Origin: Glycocaulis abyssi
GTDB taxonomy: Bacteria > Pseudomonadota > Alphaproteobacteria > Caulobacterales > Maricaulaceae
Reading direction: 5' to 3'
NCBI RefSeq assembly: GCF_041429775.1
Contig: NZ_CP163422.1
Coordinates: 105,949-169,948, forward strand
Length of the DNA stretch: 64,000 bases
Both the position numbers and the translations under genes were made by a program. The notes beneath the pieces are model-generated. The model was given only the letters and a program-made list of their open reading frames with translations. It was not told where the DNA came from and ran no database searches. Shown one piece after another: positions 1-7,974 of the stretch (positions within the stretch are counted from its first letter, which is position 1; the number at the start of each line of letters is the position of its first letter).

Positions 1-375
1 ATAGCCTCCCGGCCCTAAGCCGCTGAAAAGCGGTCCAACGAAGAGCCAGAGCAGAAGCACTGCAAAAATCAATCCGGGGAAGATGCGCAGGAACCGGGAC
101 AGGGCGTAGCTTGTCATGTCGGCAGAGCGCATCAGGCTCGCGGCGATCATGTAGCCTGACAGAATGAAGAACCCGTCGAGCGCGAACTGTACGGCGACAT
201 CGAGGGTTTCTTCAAACACGCCCGTGATTGGCAATCCCATGGGCAACATGATCGCGTGCCCGCCAAGCACAAGAAATGCGAAACCGATGCGGATGGCCGT
301 GAAATTGTTGGCATGATCCTCCAGACGGCCATGGCCATTTGAAAGCATCGCACTGGACCATTTCGGAACACTCAT
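1..375 (-). CDS. Acyltransferase-3 family membrane protein, N-terminal part (runs off the window)
   Basis: The reading frame starts at the ATG whose first base is 375, behind GGGGAGATGGCGT, and stays open for 125 codons to base 1. It begins MSVPKWSSAMLS. The hydrophobic segment around residues 28-46 contains GFAFLVLGGHA, and residues around 65-90 read DGFFILSGYMIAASL followed by RFLRIFPGL. An early RIGFAFLVLGGHA-type helix with histidine, then DGFFILSG and an RFLRIFP stretch, is the classic N-terminus of OafA/NodX-type acyltransferase-3 proteins, which acylate surface sugars or lipids at the inner membrane. The C-terminal three quarters lie outside the window, so substrate and intactness are unknown. 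It is divergent from the TolC-like gene and has no evident link to copper. Confidence 0.75.
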   Translation of the reverse strand, partial: MSVPKWSSAMLSNGHGRLEDHANNFTAIRIGFAFLVLGGHAIMLPMGLPITGVFEETLDVAVQFALDGFFILSGYMIAASLMRSADMTSYALSRFLRIFPGLIFAVLLLWLFVGPLFSGLGPGGY

Positions 376-435
376 ACGCCATCTCCCCGTTCACGAGACA
401 GCAAGTGCAAGACTCAGTCCGCATTTATCCCGGAA

Positions 436-462
436 ATGAGGGACCGCGCCGCCGGTAGCGTA
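436..462 (+). promoter_or_regulatory. Predicted ECF-sigma promoter of the TolC/multicopper oxidase operon
   Basis: ATGAGGGAC at 436-444 is followed after exactly 14 bases by CGTA at 459-462, 39 bases before the ATG at 502. The same box pair with the same spacing lies upstream of the CnrY-like gene (minus strand, 4625-4651) and, as GGGAT-N14-CGTA, upstream of copC (4719-4741). Assignment to the local ECF sigma factor is inference from this repetition. Confidence 0.55.
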
Positions 463-501
463 TTCGTTCACAAGCAGCAACACATCGCGGGTGTTTGACG
501 A

Positions 502-1944
502 ATGATACTCCTGAGGATCAGAGGCGCGTTGGCGTCTGGAGCGATAGCGCTGGCCGTTTCCGGATGCGCCAGCATCGCGCCTGACTCCAGCTTTGCAGAG
601 GTCTCGGCGCTGGTTGAAGCGCGCACCGGCGCCGCGCCCGGCTGGGCAAGAACCGATGAGGATAGAGCCGCACTGTCCGCCTCGGTCGACAGCCTTCTGG
701 AAGCACGGGTGGGAATGGATGAGGCCGTGGCCATCGCCTTTCTCAACAGTCCCGCCATCCAGTCCGATCTTGAGGAACTCGGCATAGCCAGAGCCGCATT
801 TCTGTCTGCGGTATTACCACCCAACCCGGTTATCGAAGTGGTCCGCGCCGCCCGCGGCAACGAGCTGGAGGTGAAGGTCAGCGTATCACTCCTGGAGCTG
901 TTGTTCTGGCCGCAGCGGGCAAGAGCTGGCGAAGCGCGCATGGACGCCGCGAGAGCCGACGCGGCGCGGCGGCTTGCTGAGGCGGCAGCAGATGTGCGGA
1001 TCGCCTATGTGGATTACGTTGCAGCCCGCCAGGCGCTTGATCTTTACGAGCAGGCTGAAAGCGCGGGTGAAGCGGCCCGGCTGGCCGCGCAGGCGATTTA
1101 TGCTGCAGGCAATATCGCACGTGTCGATCTGGACCGGCAGCGCCAGTTTGCAGCACGGATGACAGCGGAACGCATGCGTGCGGAAGGCCGCATCGGCCCG
1201 GCATTCGAGCGTCTGACCGCAGTCCTCGGCCTGGACGGACAGCAGGCGGCCGCGCTTCAGACATTGTCGCGTCTTCCTGCTCCGCCAAACAGGATGATTG
1301 ATGCCGACCGGGTAGCAGAGGAGGCCGTCAGTGACAGCTTCCCGGTAGCCGTGGCGGAAGCGAGGCTCCGGGAAGTGGCCTCGCGGCGCGGCATCAGGAA
1401 TGTCGAAGCTCTGCTGGGTGATGTTGAACTGATCGGAGAGTTCGAGCGTCAGGGGCGCTGGTCTGAGGCCTACGGGCTGGGCTTTACGCTGCCGCTTGAT
1501 CTGGGAGCCTCCGGACGCTTGCGGGCGGGCGCTGAGTTCAGACAGGCTTGGCAACAGCTCCAGCAAGCGCGCCTGGAAAGCCTGACCGCCAGCCGTTCAG
1601 CGGCCATGCGAGCAGAAGCGGCCCGTGAACTGGCGCTGTTCCATCGCGACGTATCCCTTCGGATTTCCGCCGATGTATTTGACGGCGTGGTCCGGGACTT
1701 CAATGCCATGCAGATCGGCATGTTCGAGCTTCTGCAGGCACGGCGCGACCGGGTCGAGGCGGGTCGCGACTATGTTCAGGCCGTTGCCGAATACTGGCAG
1801 GCACGCGCCGACCTTGAACGGCATGTCCGGCTGGCGGACATCGAGACTTCATCTGACCCGTCCCGTCGGCAGGAAACGCCCGCAAACGCTCCGTCTCCTG
1901 CAACACATGATCGAGCACACCAGCATGAAGGGCATGTTCACTGA
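502..1944 (+). CDS. TolC/CusC-family outer-membrane efflux lipoprotein with histidine-rich tail
   Basis: A 480-residue protein with a lipoprotein signal peptide: the hydrophobic stretch ends in AVSGC with the lipidated cysteine at position 22. The body is alanine-rich and helical with two internally similar halves, including the DVRIAYVDYVAARQALDLYEQ stretch and a later MQIGMFELLQARRDRVEAG stretch, as in outer-membrane factors that form the exit duct of tripartite pumps. The C-terminus ends HDRAHQHEGHVH, a probable metal-binding tail. No inner-membrane pump or membrane-fusion gene is adjacent, so it either borrows a pump encoded elsewhere or acts with the multicopper oxidase. Its stop overlaps the start of the oxidase gene (TGATG at 1942-1946), implying translational coupling. 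Family assignment is firm; the copper role is inferred from neighbours. Confidence 0.8.
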   Translation: MILLRIRGALASGAIALAVSGCASIAPDSSFAEVSALVEARTGAAPGWARTDEDRAALSASVDSLLEARVGMDEAVAIAFLNSPAIQSDLEELGIARAAFLSAVLPPNPVIEVVRAARGNELEVKVSVSLLELLFWPQRARAGEARMDAARADAARRLAEAAADVRIAYVDYVAARQALDLYEQAESAGEAARLAAQAIYAAGNIARVDLDRQRQFAARMTAERMRAEGRIGPAFERLTAVLGLDGQQAAALQTLSRLPAPPNRMIDADRVAEEAVSDSFPVAVAEARLREVASRRGIRNVEALLGDVELIGEFERQGRWSEAYGLGFTLPLDLGASGRLRAGAEFRQAWQQLQQARLESLTASRSAAMRAEAARELALFHRDVSLRISADVFDGVVRDFNAMQIGMFELLQARRDRVEAGRDYVQAVAEYWQARADLERHVRLADIETSSDPSRRQETPANAPSPATHDRAHQHEGHVH

Positions 1945-3281
1945 TGAGCGAGTTTCTACTTAGCCGTCGCGGAGCGATTGCCGCAGCCGGTCTGGCCGCA
2001 GCCGGGGCAGGTCTGGCAACGGGCCGCGCGAACGCCTCAGCGTCCAATCCCGGCCCCCATCATGCGCGCACTGTGGAACCCGGCGATTATCCTCCCGGAG
2101 AGCCCGGCGTTCACTACACGCCTGTCGTCACGCCGAACGGCTCAACGCTTCCCTACAGGCTCGTCGGCGGCGTGAAGGTGTTCCACCTTGTCGCTGAAGA
2201 GGTCGAACACGAGTTCGCGCCGGGGCTGACGGCTACCTGCTGGGGCTTCAATGGCCAGGTCCATGGCCCCACGATTGAAGCCGTTGAGGGCGACCGGGTG
2301 CGGATTTACGTCACCAACCGGCTGCGCGCGGCGACATCGGTCCATTGGCATGGCCTGATCCTGCCGTCCGGCATGGATGGTGTCGGCGGCCTGACGCAGC
2401 CGCTGATCCGTCCGGGCGAGACGTTCCGGTATGAGTTCCCGCTCGTGCAGCACGGAACGCAGATGTATCACGCCCACCACGACGAAATGACCCAGATGGC
2501 AATGGGAATGATGGGCATCTTCGTCATCCATCCCCGCCGGGCTGAGCGGCGTGTTGATCGCGACTTCGCCCTGCTTCTGTCGACGTGGAAGATCAGGCCG
2601 GGCGCGCGCCGTCCCGATCCCAACGAGATGACGGATTTCAACATTCTGACGATCAACGCCAAGGCCTTTCCCGGCACCGACCCGCTGGTGGTGAGGCAGG
2701 ACCAGAGAGTGAGAATGCGCGTCGCCAACCTGTCGGCGATGGACCATCACCCGTTCCACGTGCACGGCCACACCTTCCAGGTTGTCGGCACTGACGGCGG
2801 CGAGATACCGGAAGCGGGGCGCTGGCCGGAAGCCACCGTCCTCGTGCCTGTGGGCTCTGCACGCACCATCGAGTTTGTTGCAGACAATCCCGGTGACTGG
2901 GCCGTTCACTGCCACATGACCCATCACGTCATGAACCAGATGGGACACGATATCGAGAACATGGTCGGAGTAGACCAGTCATCGTTCGCCGGGCTGGTTG
3001 GAGATCTGGTGCCCGGCTACATGGCGATGGATGGCAACGACATGGCGGCCCACGGCGAACATGTCGAAATGGGCCATATGGCCATTCCGGAGAACTCCAT
3101 CCCGATGGTGGGAGCACAAGGCCCGTTCGACTATATCGGCATGGGCGGGATGTTCACGATCATGAAGGTGCGCCCCGGCATCACGCGTTATGACGATCCG
3201 GGCTGGTACAGGGCGCCGGACGGGACCACGGCACGCGTGGCAACGCCCGGCGAACTCTCGCGGGACGGTATCCGCACCTGA
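1944..3281 (+). CDS. Periplasmic multicopper oxidase (CopA/CueO-like)
   Basis: A 445-residue protein with a twin-arginine signal (SRRGAIAAAGLA at residues 7-18), so it is exported folded. All four copper-ligand motifs are present: HWHG at about 134, HAHH at about 176, HPFHVHGHTF at about 268 and HCHMTHHVMNQM at about 321. These supply the type 1 and the trinuclear type 2/3 copper sites. The product probably oxidises Cu(I) to the less toxic Cu(II) in the periplasm. It is shorter than typical CopA (about 600 residues) and lacks the long Met-rich repeats, although a Met/His-rich stretch lies at about residues 350-385 (GYMAMDGNDMAAHGEHVEMG). It is co-transcribed with the TolC-like gene through a 1-base stop/start overlap. 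The export route and oxidase class are secure; the substrate is inferred. Confidence 0.9.
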   Translation: MSEFLLSRRGAIAAAGLAAAGAGLATGRANASASNPGPHHARTVEPGDYPPGEPGVHYTPVVTPNGSTLPYRLVGGVKVFHLVAEEVEHEFAPGLTATCWGFNGQVHGPTIEAVEGDRVRIYVTNRLRAATSVHWHGLILPSGMDGVGGLTQPLIRPGETFRYEFPLVQHGTQMYHAHHDEMTQMAMGMMGIFVIHPRRAERRVDRDFALLLSTWKIRPGARRPDPNEMTDFNILTINAKAFPGTDPLVVRQDQRVRMRVANLSAMDHHPFHVHGHTFQVVGTDGGEIPEAGRWPEATVLVPVGSARTIEFVADNPGDWAVHCHMTHHVMNQMGHDIENMVGVDQSSFAGLVGDLVPGYMAMDGNDMAAHGEHVEMGHMAIPENSIPMVGAQGPFDYIGMGGMFTIMKVRPGITRYDDPGWYRAPDGTTARVATPGELSRDGIRT

Positions 3282-3299
3282 CGGACTTCCACATCCGCT

Positions 3300-3875
3300 T
3301 CAGGAATCCTCCGGCAGCTGGAGCGTTCGCGCCAGCGCCTTGCGGGCACGATACAGGCGGTTCTCGACAGCCTTGGCACTCATTCCGAGAACGGCTCCGG
3401 CCTCAGCCATGGTGAGACCGTCGAGGGCGGTGAGCAGCAATGGCGCCTTGAGACCGTCCGGCAGGCTCGAGATGGCAGCATCGGCCCGGCGTAGTTCATC
3501 GCGGTCCAGAAGCTGAGTTTCAGGACCGGCCTCGAGCGAGGGCGGATCAGCCTGCCTTTCGGAAATCTGACCCAGCGCCATCATGAAACGGCGAACCTTC
3601 CGGCGTCGCGCCATATCACGGCACTTGTTCAGGGCAATCGCGCGAAGCCAGACGTCGAAAGCCCGGCCGGTATCGAACCGTGCCAGGGCCTGCCAGGCCG
3701 AGATGAACGTGAGCTGCACAATCTCCAGAGCATCATCGCTATTGCCGCTGTAGCGGCGCGCAAAGCGGTACAGCCCGTCCTTGTGGCGTGTCATCAACTG
3801 CCCATAGGCGCGCTCTTCACCCGCGAGAGCGCGGTGAACGAGATCGGTGTCGCTGTCTTGTGGCTCCCCGGTCAC
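3300..3875 (-). CDS. ECF RNA polymerase sigma factor, CnrH-like
   Basis: A 191-residue ECF sigma factor. Region 2 is visible at about residues 10-85 (DLVHRALAGEERAYGQLM, with the region 2.3/2.4 helix around FDVWLRAIALNKCRDMARRR). Region 4 is the HTH at about 135-180 (SSLPDGLKAPLLLTALDGLTMAEAGAVLGMS, then RARKALARTL). It is the last gene of a minus-strand trio: its ATG overlaps the stop of the sensor gene by 4 bases (ATGA at 3872-3875). The order anti-sigma, periplasmic sensor, sigma matches cnrYXH of Cupriavidus, where metal binding by CnrX releases CnrH. The shared GGGAY-N14-CGTA elements in this cassette are its likely targets. Which metal is sensed cannot be read from the sequence. Confidence 0.88.
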   Translation of the reverse strand: MTGEPQDSDTDLVHRALAGEERAYGQLMTRHKDGLYRFARRYSGNSDDALEIVQLTFISAWQALARFDTGRAFDVWLRAIALNKCRDMARRRKVRRFMMALGQISERQADPPSLEAGPETQLLDRDELRRADAAISSLPDGLKAPLLLTALDGLTMAEAGAVLGMSAKAVENRLYRARKALARTLQLPEDS

Positions 3876-4312
3876 CAGTCCTGATCGGTCAGGGAAGCGG
3901 TTACGGTCGCATCAAAATGTTCTCTCTGGCTGGCATCGAGTATCTCGCGCACATCGAGAACATAGCGGATTGTCTCCAGCTGAAGTTCGCCCATCGCGTG
4001 ATGGAAGTCATGGATCGCCGCGCGAACATTGTCGTCGAGCTGGTGGTCTGCCTCGATGGCTGCCGCCAGCCGGGTATTCGCCGCGCGCATTTCGCGTTCG
4101 CGGGCCTGGCGTTGAGCGGTATAGCGCGCCTCGATCTCGGCGACGCGGGCTCTCTGCCCGGCGGACAGGTCCAGCTCGTGATGTATGATGCGGTGAAGGG
4201 ATGGCTCTGCTGCAGCGGACGAGAAGTAATGTGTGGCGCACCAGGCCGCAAACACGCCTGCAAGGACCGCGAGGACGAGGCTTAGAGCGAGGTAGATACG
4301 AAGTCGTGTCAT
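3872..4312 (-). CDS. CnrX/ZraP-like periplasmic metal sensor
   Basis: A 146-residue protein with one N-terminal membrane anchor (about residues 5-27) and a helical periplasmic domain rich in charged residues. Metal-ligand candidates are H40-x3-H44-H45 (SLHRIIHHELDL) and H101, H104, H105 and M107 (HDFHHAMGEL), with acidic residues near 59-61. The pairing of an early H-x3-H with a later His/Met cluster resembles CnrX, whose site uses histidines, a glutamate and a methionine. The heavy-metal resistance (periplasmic repressor) family fits length and topology. It overlaps both neighbours by 4 bases, so the three proteins are probably made in fixed ratio. Its proposed role is to hold the CnrY-like anti-sigma factor in the sigma-binding state until metal arrives. 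Confidence 0.75.
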   Translation of the reverse strand: MTRLRIYLALSLVLAVLAGVFAAWCATHYFSSAAAEPSLHRIIHHELDLSAGQRARVAEIEARYTAQRQAREREMRAANTRLAAAIEADHQLDDNVRAAIHDFHHAMGELQLETIRYVLDVREILDASQREHFDATVTASLTDQDW

Positions 4313-4596
4313 CGGCTTGTTCCCGTCAGCAATGTCGATGGAGCAAGCGGGGTGTTGGTGGAGAAAACCGCCATATCTTCCACCGTATGCCGTGGTGGCG
4401 CGCTAAGGAGCGCCGTGGCAAAGCCGAGCGCCAGCGCCGAGGCCGTTGCGGTTACAGGAAGTGCGCGCAGCCAGGCCGTTACCCGGCCAGATTGCATGAC
4501 TTCGATCCGGCTCCAGACGCGCGCTTCCAATCCGGTGAGATCGCGGTCTGGCTCCGTCCTGAGTAGGCGGTTCAGAAGATTATCCAGCTGGTTCAT
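4309..4596 (-). CDS. CnrY-like anti-sigma factor with one membrane segment
   Basis: A 95-residue protein, the same length class as CnrY. The cytosolic N-terminal about 45 residues begin MNQLDNLLNRLLRTEPDRDLTGLEARVWSRI, a short amphipathic stretch of the kind that clamps an ECF sigma factor. One transmembrane segment follows at about residues 46-66 (LPVTATASALALGFATALLS), then a short periplasmic tail. Its stop overlaps the sensor start (ATGA at 4309-4312). Sequence identity to CnrY cannot be checked here; the call rests on size, topology, gene order and overlap. It is preceded by the ECF-type promoter at 4625-4651, which suggests the trio autoregulates. Confidence 0.68.
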   Translation of the reverse strand: MNQLDNLLNRLLRTEPDRDLTGLEARVWSRIEVMQSGRVTAWLRALPVTATASALALGFATALLSAPPRHTVEDMAVFSTNTPLAPSTLLTGTSR

Positions 4597-4624
4597 GGTT
4601 TTCGCCTCATGCGTCCTACGATTT

Positions 4625-4651
4625 TACGTCCCGGCGCGGCATGTCCCTCAT
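4625..4651 (-). promoter_or_regulatory. Predicted autoregulatory ECF-sigma promoter of the sigma/sensor/anti-sigma operon
   Basis: Read on the minus strand, ATGAGGGAC (4651-4643), 14 bases, then CGTA (4628-4625), ending 29 bases before the ATG at 4596. The 9-base upstream box is identical to the one before the TolC-like gene. Confidence 0.55.
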
Positions 4652-4718
4652 CTGCTGGTGCCCACCGGCCGGTAACGGCGCGGCGTTCCAGCTGAAATGA
4701 TCAGTCAGAGGCCGGGAA

Positions 4719-4741
4719 GGGATAACGCCCGCTAATGCGTA
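4719..4741 (+). promoter_or_regulatory. Predicted ECF-sigma promoter of copC
   Basis: GGGAT at 4719-4723, 14 bases, CGTA at 4738-4741, 37 bases before the copC ATG. Spacing and the downstream box match the two other elements of the cassette; the upstream box differs in its last base and lacks the ATGA lead. Confidence 0.48.
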
Positions 4742-4777
4742 AATACTCCAGAAGCGCCTGATCAGGGAGAGCAATCG

Positions 4778-5524
4778 ATGCCATTACTCAGACTCGCAAT
4801 AGCCAGCGCCGCCGTCATGTTGCTGGCCGCCGCCGCGTTCGCACACACGGTGATGACCCATTCCAGTATCCGCGATGGTGACGTGCTGGGCGAAGCGCCT
4901 TCGTCGTTCGATTTCGGCTTTGCCGACCCCGTCTCTCTCGTCGGGCTTGAGCTTGCCGTTGTCGACGGAGACGCAATCGATATCGGGTTTGAGCGCGTTC
5001 GGGGAATTCAGGACGAGTTTTCGGTACCGTTCCCGCCGCTCGAAGAGGGCAATTACGTAATCCGGTGGCGCGCCGCGGCGCAGGACGGCCATGTCATGCG
5101 CGGCGAAATAGCCTTCGAGCTGAACGCCGACGCACACGCCGATGAGCACGGGCAACAGTCTTCCGGACACGACGATCACCACGACCATCACCATGATCAT
5201 CACGATGAGGGCGCGCACGATGATCATGCAGGGCATGGTGATATGGTAGGGCTGATCCGGTCAGTCCCGTCCGATGGTGCCATTGTCGATAGCGGTCTCG
5301 AGCGGATCGAGCTGCATTTCGATCACCCGATGGCCGTGCGGTCGATCCAGCTGTCTACGCTCGCGATGGAGCGGATTACCGTTGAGTTCGAGGCGCAGGA
5401 GGCCCCAGTCACCTCCATTGAGGCCGCTACCGAACCTCTTGACCCCGGCGAATACGAGTTGAGCTGGCGGGCTGATGGTGGCGACCATGAGATGAGCGGG
5501 ACTGTCCGCTTCACTGTCGAGTAG
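4778..5524 (+). CDS. copC: CopC copper-binding protein with two CopC domains joined by a His/Asp linker
   Basis: A 248-residue periplasmic protein. The signal peptide ends ...AAFA-H, so the mature N-terminus would be histidine 23, as in CopC proteins that use the N-terminal His to bind Cu(II). Domain 1 (about 23-115) carries HTVMTHSSIRDGDVL and DGHVMRGEIAFEL. A linker at about 115-150 is almost wholly His, Asp and Glu (SGHDDHHDHHHDHHDEG). Domain 2 (about 155-248) repeats the fold (SVPSDGAIVDSG, FDHPMAV, GDHEMSGTVRFTVE). Ordinary CopC has a single domain of about 100 residues, so this is a fused tandem form with an additional metal sponge. It carries copper in the periplasm, probably toward CopD. 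It is convergent with copD. Confidence 0.85.
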   Translation: MPLLRLAIASAAVMLLAAAAFAHTVMTHSSIRDGDVLGEAPSSFDFGFADPVSLVGLELAVVDGDAIDIGFERVRGIQDEFSVPFPPLEEGNYVIRWRAAAQDGHVMRGEIAFELNADAHADEHGQQSSGHDDHHDHHHDHHDEGAHDDHAGHGDMVGLIRSVPSDGAIVDSGLERIELHFDHPMAVRSIQLSTLAMERITVEFEAQEAPVTSIEAATEPLDPGEYELSWRADGGDHEMSGTVRFTVE

Positions 5525-5562
5525 AGTAGAGGCGCTGGCGCTTGATGCAGGTGCGCGTGCGA

Positions 5563-6459
5563 TCAGCCAGAATGGGGCGGGGTTATACCCAGTACGGCGA
5601 CGCACGCCACCACGCCTGCGCCGAGACCGGCCTCCACCAGTACCGCCCATCGTATCCGCCCGGCGGCCTGATCGGTCAGGCGCTGGGCGAGCGCTGGCGC
5701 AAGAACGAAGCGGTTGAGCGCCGCAAGGCCTACCATCCCGGCAAACAGGGCGAGCTTGACGATCAACCAGCTGCCATAAGCGGTCTCCAGCGTCGACATC
5801 ACCCGGCCCGGCCCCGCAACAAGCACGGTGTTGGTCACGCCCGTGATGACCAGCGCCGCGACGGCAACGCTCCCGATGCCGGAAAAGCACGACAGGAGCT
5901 GAGCGGTCCGCTGGCGGTAGTCTCTCGACGCAGCCTGCGGAGCGAACAGCCGCGAAAGAAAGAGGCCGAGCGCACCCAGCCACACTGCCGCTGCGAGAAT
6001 GTGGGCAACGGTAGAGGCCTTGTGCAGCCCGCCTTGCAGGCCCTCACCGGACGCGGCATGGCCGGTCCAGGCGAAACTGGCGAGCGCTGCAGCGAGGAGC
6101 GCAAGGGCGGCCCATGCTCCAGACTGTCCGCGCCAGACCAGAAGCGCGCCGAGTGCCAGACCGGCAAGGATCGTGCGCGCGAGGAAACCCAGGGCCGGAT
6201 CGAAGGTCGTCAGAATGAAGACCGCTCCATCCGGCGAGAACACCTCAGGCCACGAGTCCAGAACCGCGTGAGAGAAGATCAGACCATTTGCAAGAGCTCC
6301 GGCGGCCAGCAGGCCGCAGCAGAGCGCGAGGGCCATCCGGCTTGCCCTGCCGGGTTTTTCCCCCGCCCAGAGCAGGGCCGCGAGAACACCGGCACCAAGC
6401 AGCCCCGTTCCGTATTGCAGTGTGCGAACAGTTATCTCCGCAGCGTCCATGATGCCCAC
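5563..6459 (-). CDS. copD: CopD copper-resistance inner-membrane protein
   Basis: A 298-residue polytopic protein with about eight hydrophobic segments. The central TGHAASGEGLQGGLHKAS stretch followed by TVAHILAAAVWLGALGLFL is typical of CopD, with histidines at membrane faces that may bind copper. CopD is thought to move copper across the inner membrane together with CopC. The gene is convergent with copC with 38 bases between stops, so it has its own promoter. No GGGAY-N14-CGTA element was found upstream, which leaves its regulation open. Start is ATG at 6459, or MDAAE nine bases later. Confidence 0.8.
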   Translation of the reverse strand: MGIMDAAEITVRTLQYGTGLLGAGVLAALLWAGEKPGRASRMALALCCGLLAAGALANGLIFSHAVLDSWPEVFSPDGAVFILTTFDPALGFLARTILAGLALGALLVWRGQSGAWAALALLAAALASFAWTGHAASGEGLQGGLHKASTVAHILAAAVWLGALGLFLSRLFAPQAASRDYRQRTAQLLSCFSGIGSVAVAALVITGVTNTVLVAGPGRVMSTLETAYGSWLIVKLALFAGMVGLAALNRFVLAPALAQRLTDQAAGRIRWAVLVEAGLGAGVVACVAVLGITPPHSG

Positions 6460-6598
6460 TCCAGCGGTCTTGCACTACGGGCCTATACGCGCCGGACCCC
6501 GACGTCACTTCGTCCCGTTTCACCTGGTCCGGGAAGGGCATCGCCCCGACCGGGCGCCATCACACCTGACAGCCTTCAATGATAGCAAGGAGAAGAAG

Positions 6599-7042
6599 AT
6601 GACCTTTGTTTCGCTCGGAGCCCGGCTTGCCGCCGCCACGCTTTTCGGCCTCTGCACGACCGCCGCCCTGGCACACGAGGTGGAGGTTGTCGGCGATGGC
6701 CGCTATCTCGTGATTGTTGGCTTCGTTAACGAGCCGATCTTTACCGGTGAACGTAACGGCCTTGATCTGATCATCCGCCCTGCAGGCGAACGCGAAGCGA
6801 TTCCTGGGCTGGAAGACGGACTGTATGCCGAGCTCATTGCGCCAGATGGCGAGACACGCAGAGCCTTCGATATACGCCCGCAATATCCGCATCCCGGACG
6901 CTATACCTTTGACGTGATGCTGACAGAGCCTGGCCGTTATCACGTGCGGGTGTGGGGCGAGATTCACGATGTCAGTTTCGATGTGACGCTGCCACTCGAC
7001 GAGGTGACACCGATTTCAACGCTGCGTTTCCCAACGGAGTGA
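6599..7042 (+). CDS. Small periplasmic protein of the copper cassette (YtkA-like fold possible)
   Basis: A 147-residue protein starting at the ATG at 6599, preceded by AAGGAG; an upstream in-frame extension has no signal peptide logic and is rejected. The N-terminus is a clear Sec signal ending AALA-HEVEV, again exposing histidine at the mature N-terminus. The remainder is predicted beta-rich, with PHPGRYTFDVMLTEPGRYHVRVWGEI as the most distinctive part, a pattern seen in YtkA-like and CopC-like sandwich domains. No catalytic residues were seen. Location suggests a copper-handling role, but that is inference; a plain copper chaperone or an adhesin-like fold is equally possible. Confidence 0.6.
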   Translation: MTFVSLGARLAAATLFGLCTTAALAHEVEVVGDGRYLVIVGFVNEPIFTGERNGLDLIIRPAGEREAIPGLEDGLYAELIAPDGETRRAFDIRPQYPHPGRYTFDVMLTEPGRYHVRVWGEIHDVSFDVTLPLDEVTPISTLRFPTE

Positions 7043-7463
7043 TCCCAGCAGCAGCGCTCGCCGAGGACTCTAAAACGCTGCCAGACGCCCATTTTGAGTT
7101 TGTGCTGTCTGACCAGCATAGAATGCCGGGGCATTTGCAGGAGCCTTACTAATGCCTGCAAAGGGCAGGAGGTTCGGCGCCTAAACCACTCGAGGGCAGA
7201 TGACGCCGTCTAATCGGCGATAGCGTCTCGGCAGATCTGAATACTCACTGCTACACGGCAAGCCCTTTGCAGTGATCACAGGCGAAAAAGCTACTTTCGG
7301 GCGGTTTGCTCGGGACCCCGGCGCATTGGGGTTGGGTCCTCCAAACTAGCAATGAGATCAAGGGTCTCATGTAGCCGTCCCTTGCCGCTGGAGCTGTCCA
7401 GTCTAATTCGCTGATATATCGTTTACTCTTGCCCGATTTATACGCCTGCTATAAACCGCCGCC
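7043..7463. other. Gene-free junction between the copper cassette and plasmid leading region
   Basis: No convincing reading frame on either strand and no recognisable RNA. The stretch becomes AT-richer toward 7390-7463, which probably contains the promoter of the following gene. It may mark the right edge of the metal cassette, but no terminal repeats were found. Confidence 0.4.
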
Positions 7464-7904
7464 ATGGCAAAACCTTCGTCCAAAATAAGCGTAAGGGTCG
7501 CTATCGCTGCCGCCCATCAGAAGCGGCACGAACAGTTTCTCTATTCCCTGTCCACGAAATACAACACTCCAATATATACCGTAGGCTCGCTTATCGTTAC
7601 ACGTTGTACTAGCGCCGTTCTCGAAAACTTACCTCAGAATTTTTATGCGCCGCCAAATGATAGCGCTGTTTATGTGATTTCAATCCCTCGCATTCTTCAT
7701 ACGCATGTTCAAGAGATCATAAACGTTTCTATTACGACATTCTTCTATCACACGATGCACCTATTTTATACAGATTCACGTATTCAAACCGATGTCATGT
7801 ATTCTCTCGCAGAATCGTTGGAAACGACCGTTTCTGAACTTTTCGCCTGCCTCCATGACAATACGCCTATACCGCCCGGCGCCACCACCATGAGCAAAGT
7901 GTAA
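7464..7904 (+). CDS. Hypothetical protein of unusual composition
   Basis: A 146-residue protein that I do not recognise. It starts MAKPSSKISVRV and contains a long hydrophobic/aromatic stretch (VQEIINVSITTFFYHTMHLFY, about residues 88-110) with no signal peptide. The DNA is visibly AT-richer than its neighbours and uses codons such as ATA, TTA and AAT that are rare elsewhere in the window, a sign of recent acquisition. It lies 70 bases before the ArdC gene and may be the first gene of the leading region. No function can be proposed; the frame is accepted because it spans a stretch where other frames are closed. Confidence 0.45.
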   Translation: MAKPSSKISVRVAIAAAHQKRHEQFLYSLSTKYNTPIYTVGSLIVTRCTSAVLENLPQNFYAPPNDSAVYVISIPRILHTHVQEIINVSITTFFYHTMHLFYTDSRIQTDVMYSLAESLETTVSELFACLHDNTPIPPGATTMSKV

Positions 7905-7974
7905 AAGTCAGACAGCGGGACTGACAGGCTTTGGCCAGAGGAAAGGCCTCTGGAGCCTGCTCAGGAGACCCGCC

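Noticed and set aside
5542..6582. Long plus-strand reading frame (346 codons) opposite copD
   Set aside because: Arg/Gly/Glu-rich composition and no ribosome site; it mirrors the copD coding strand, which has clear membrane segments.
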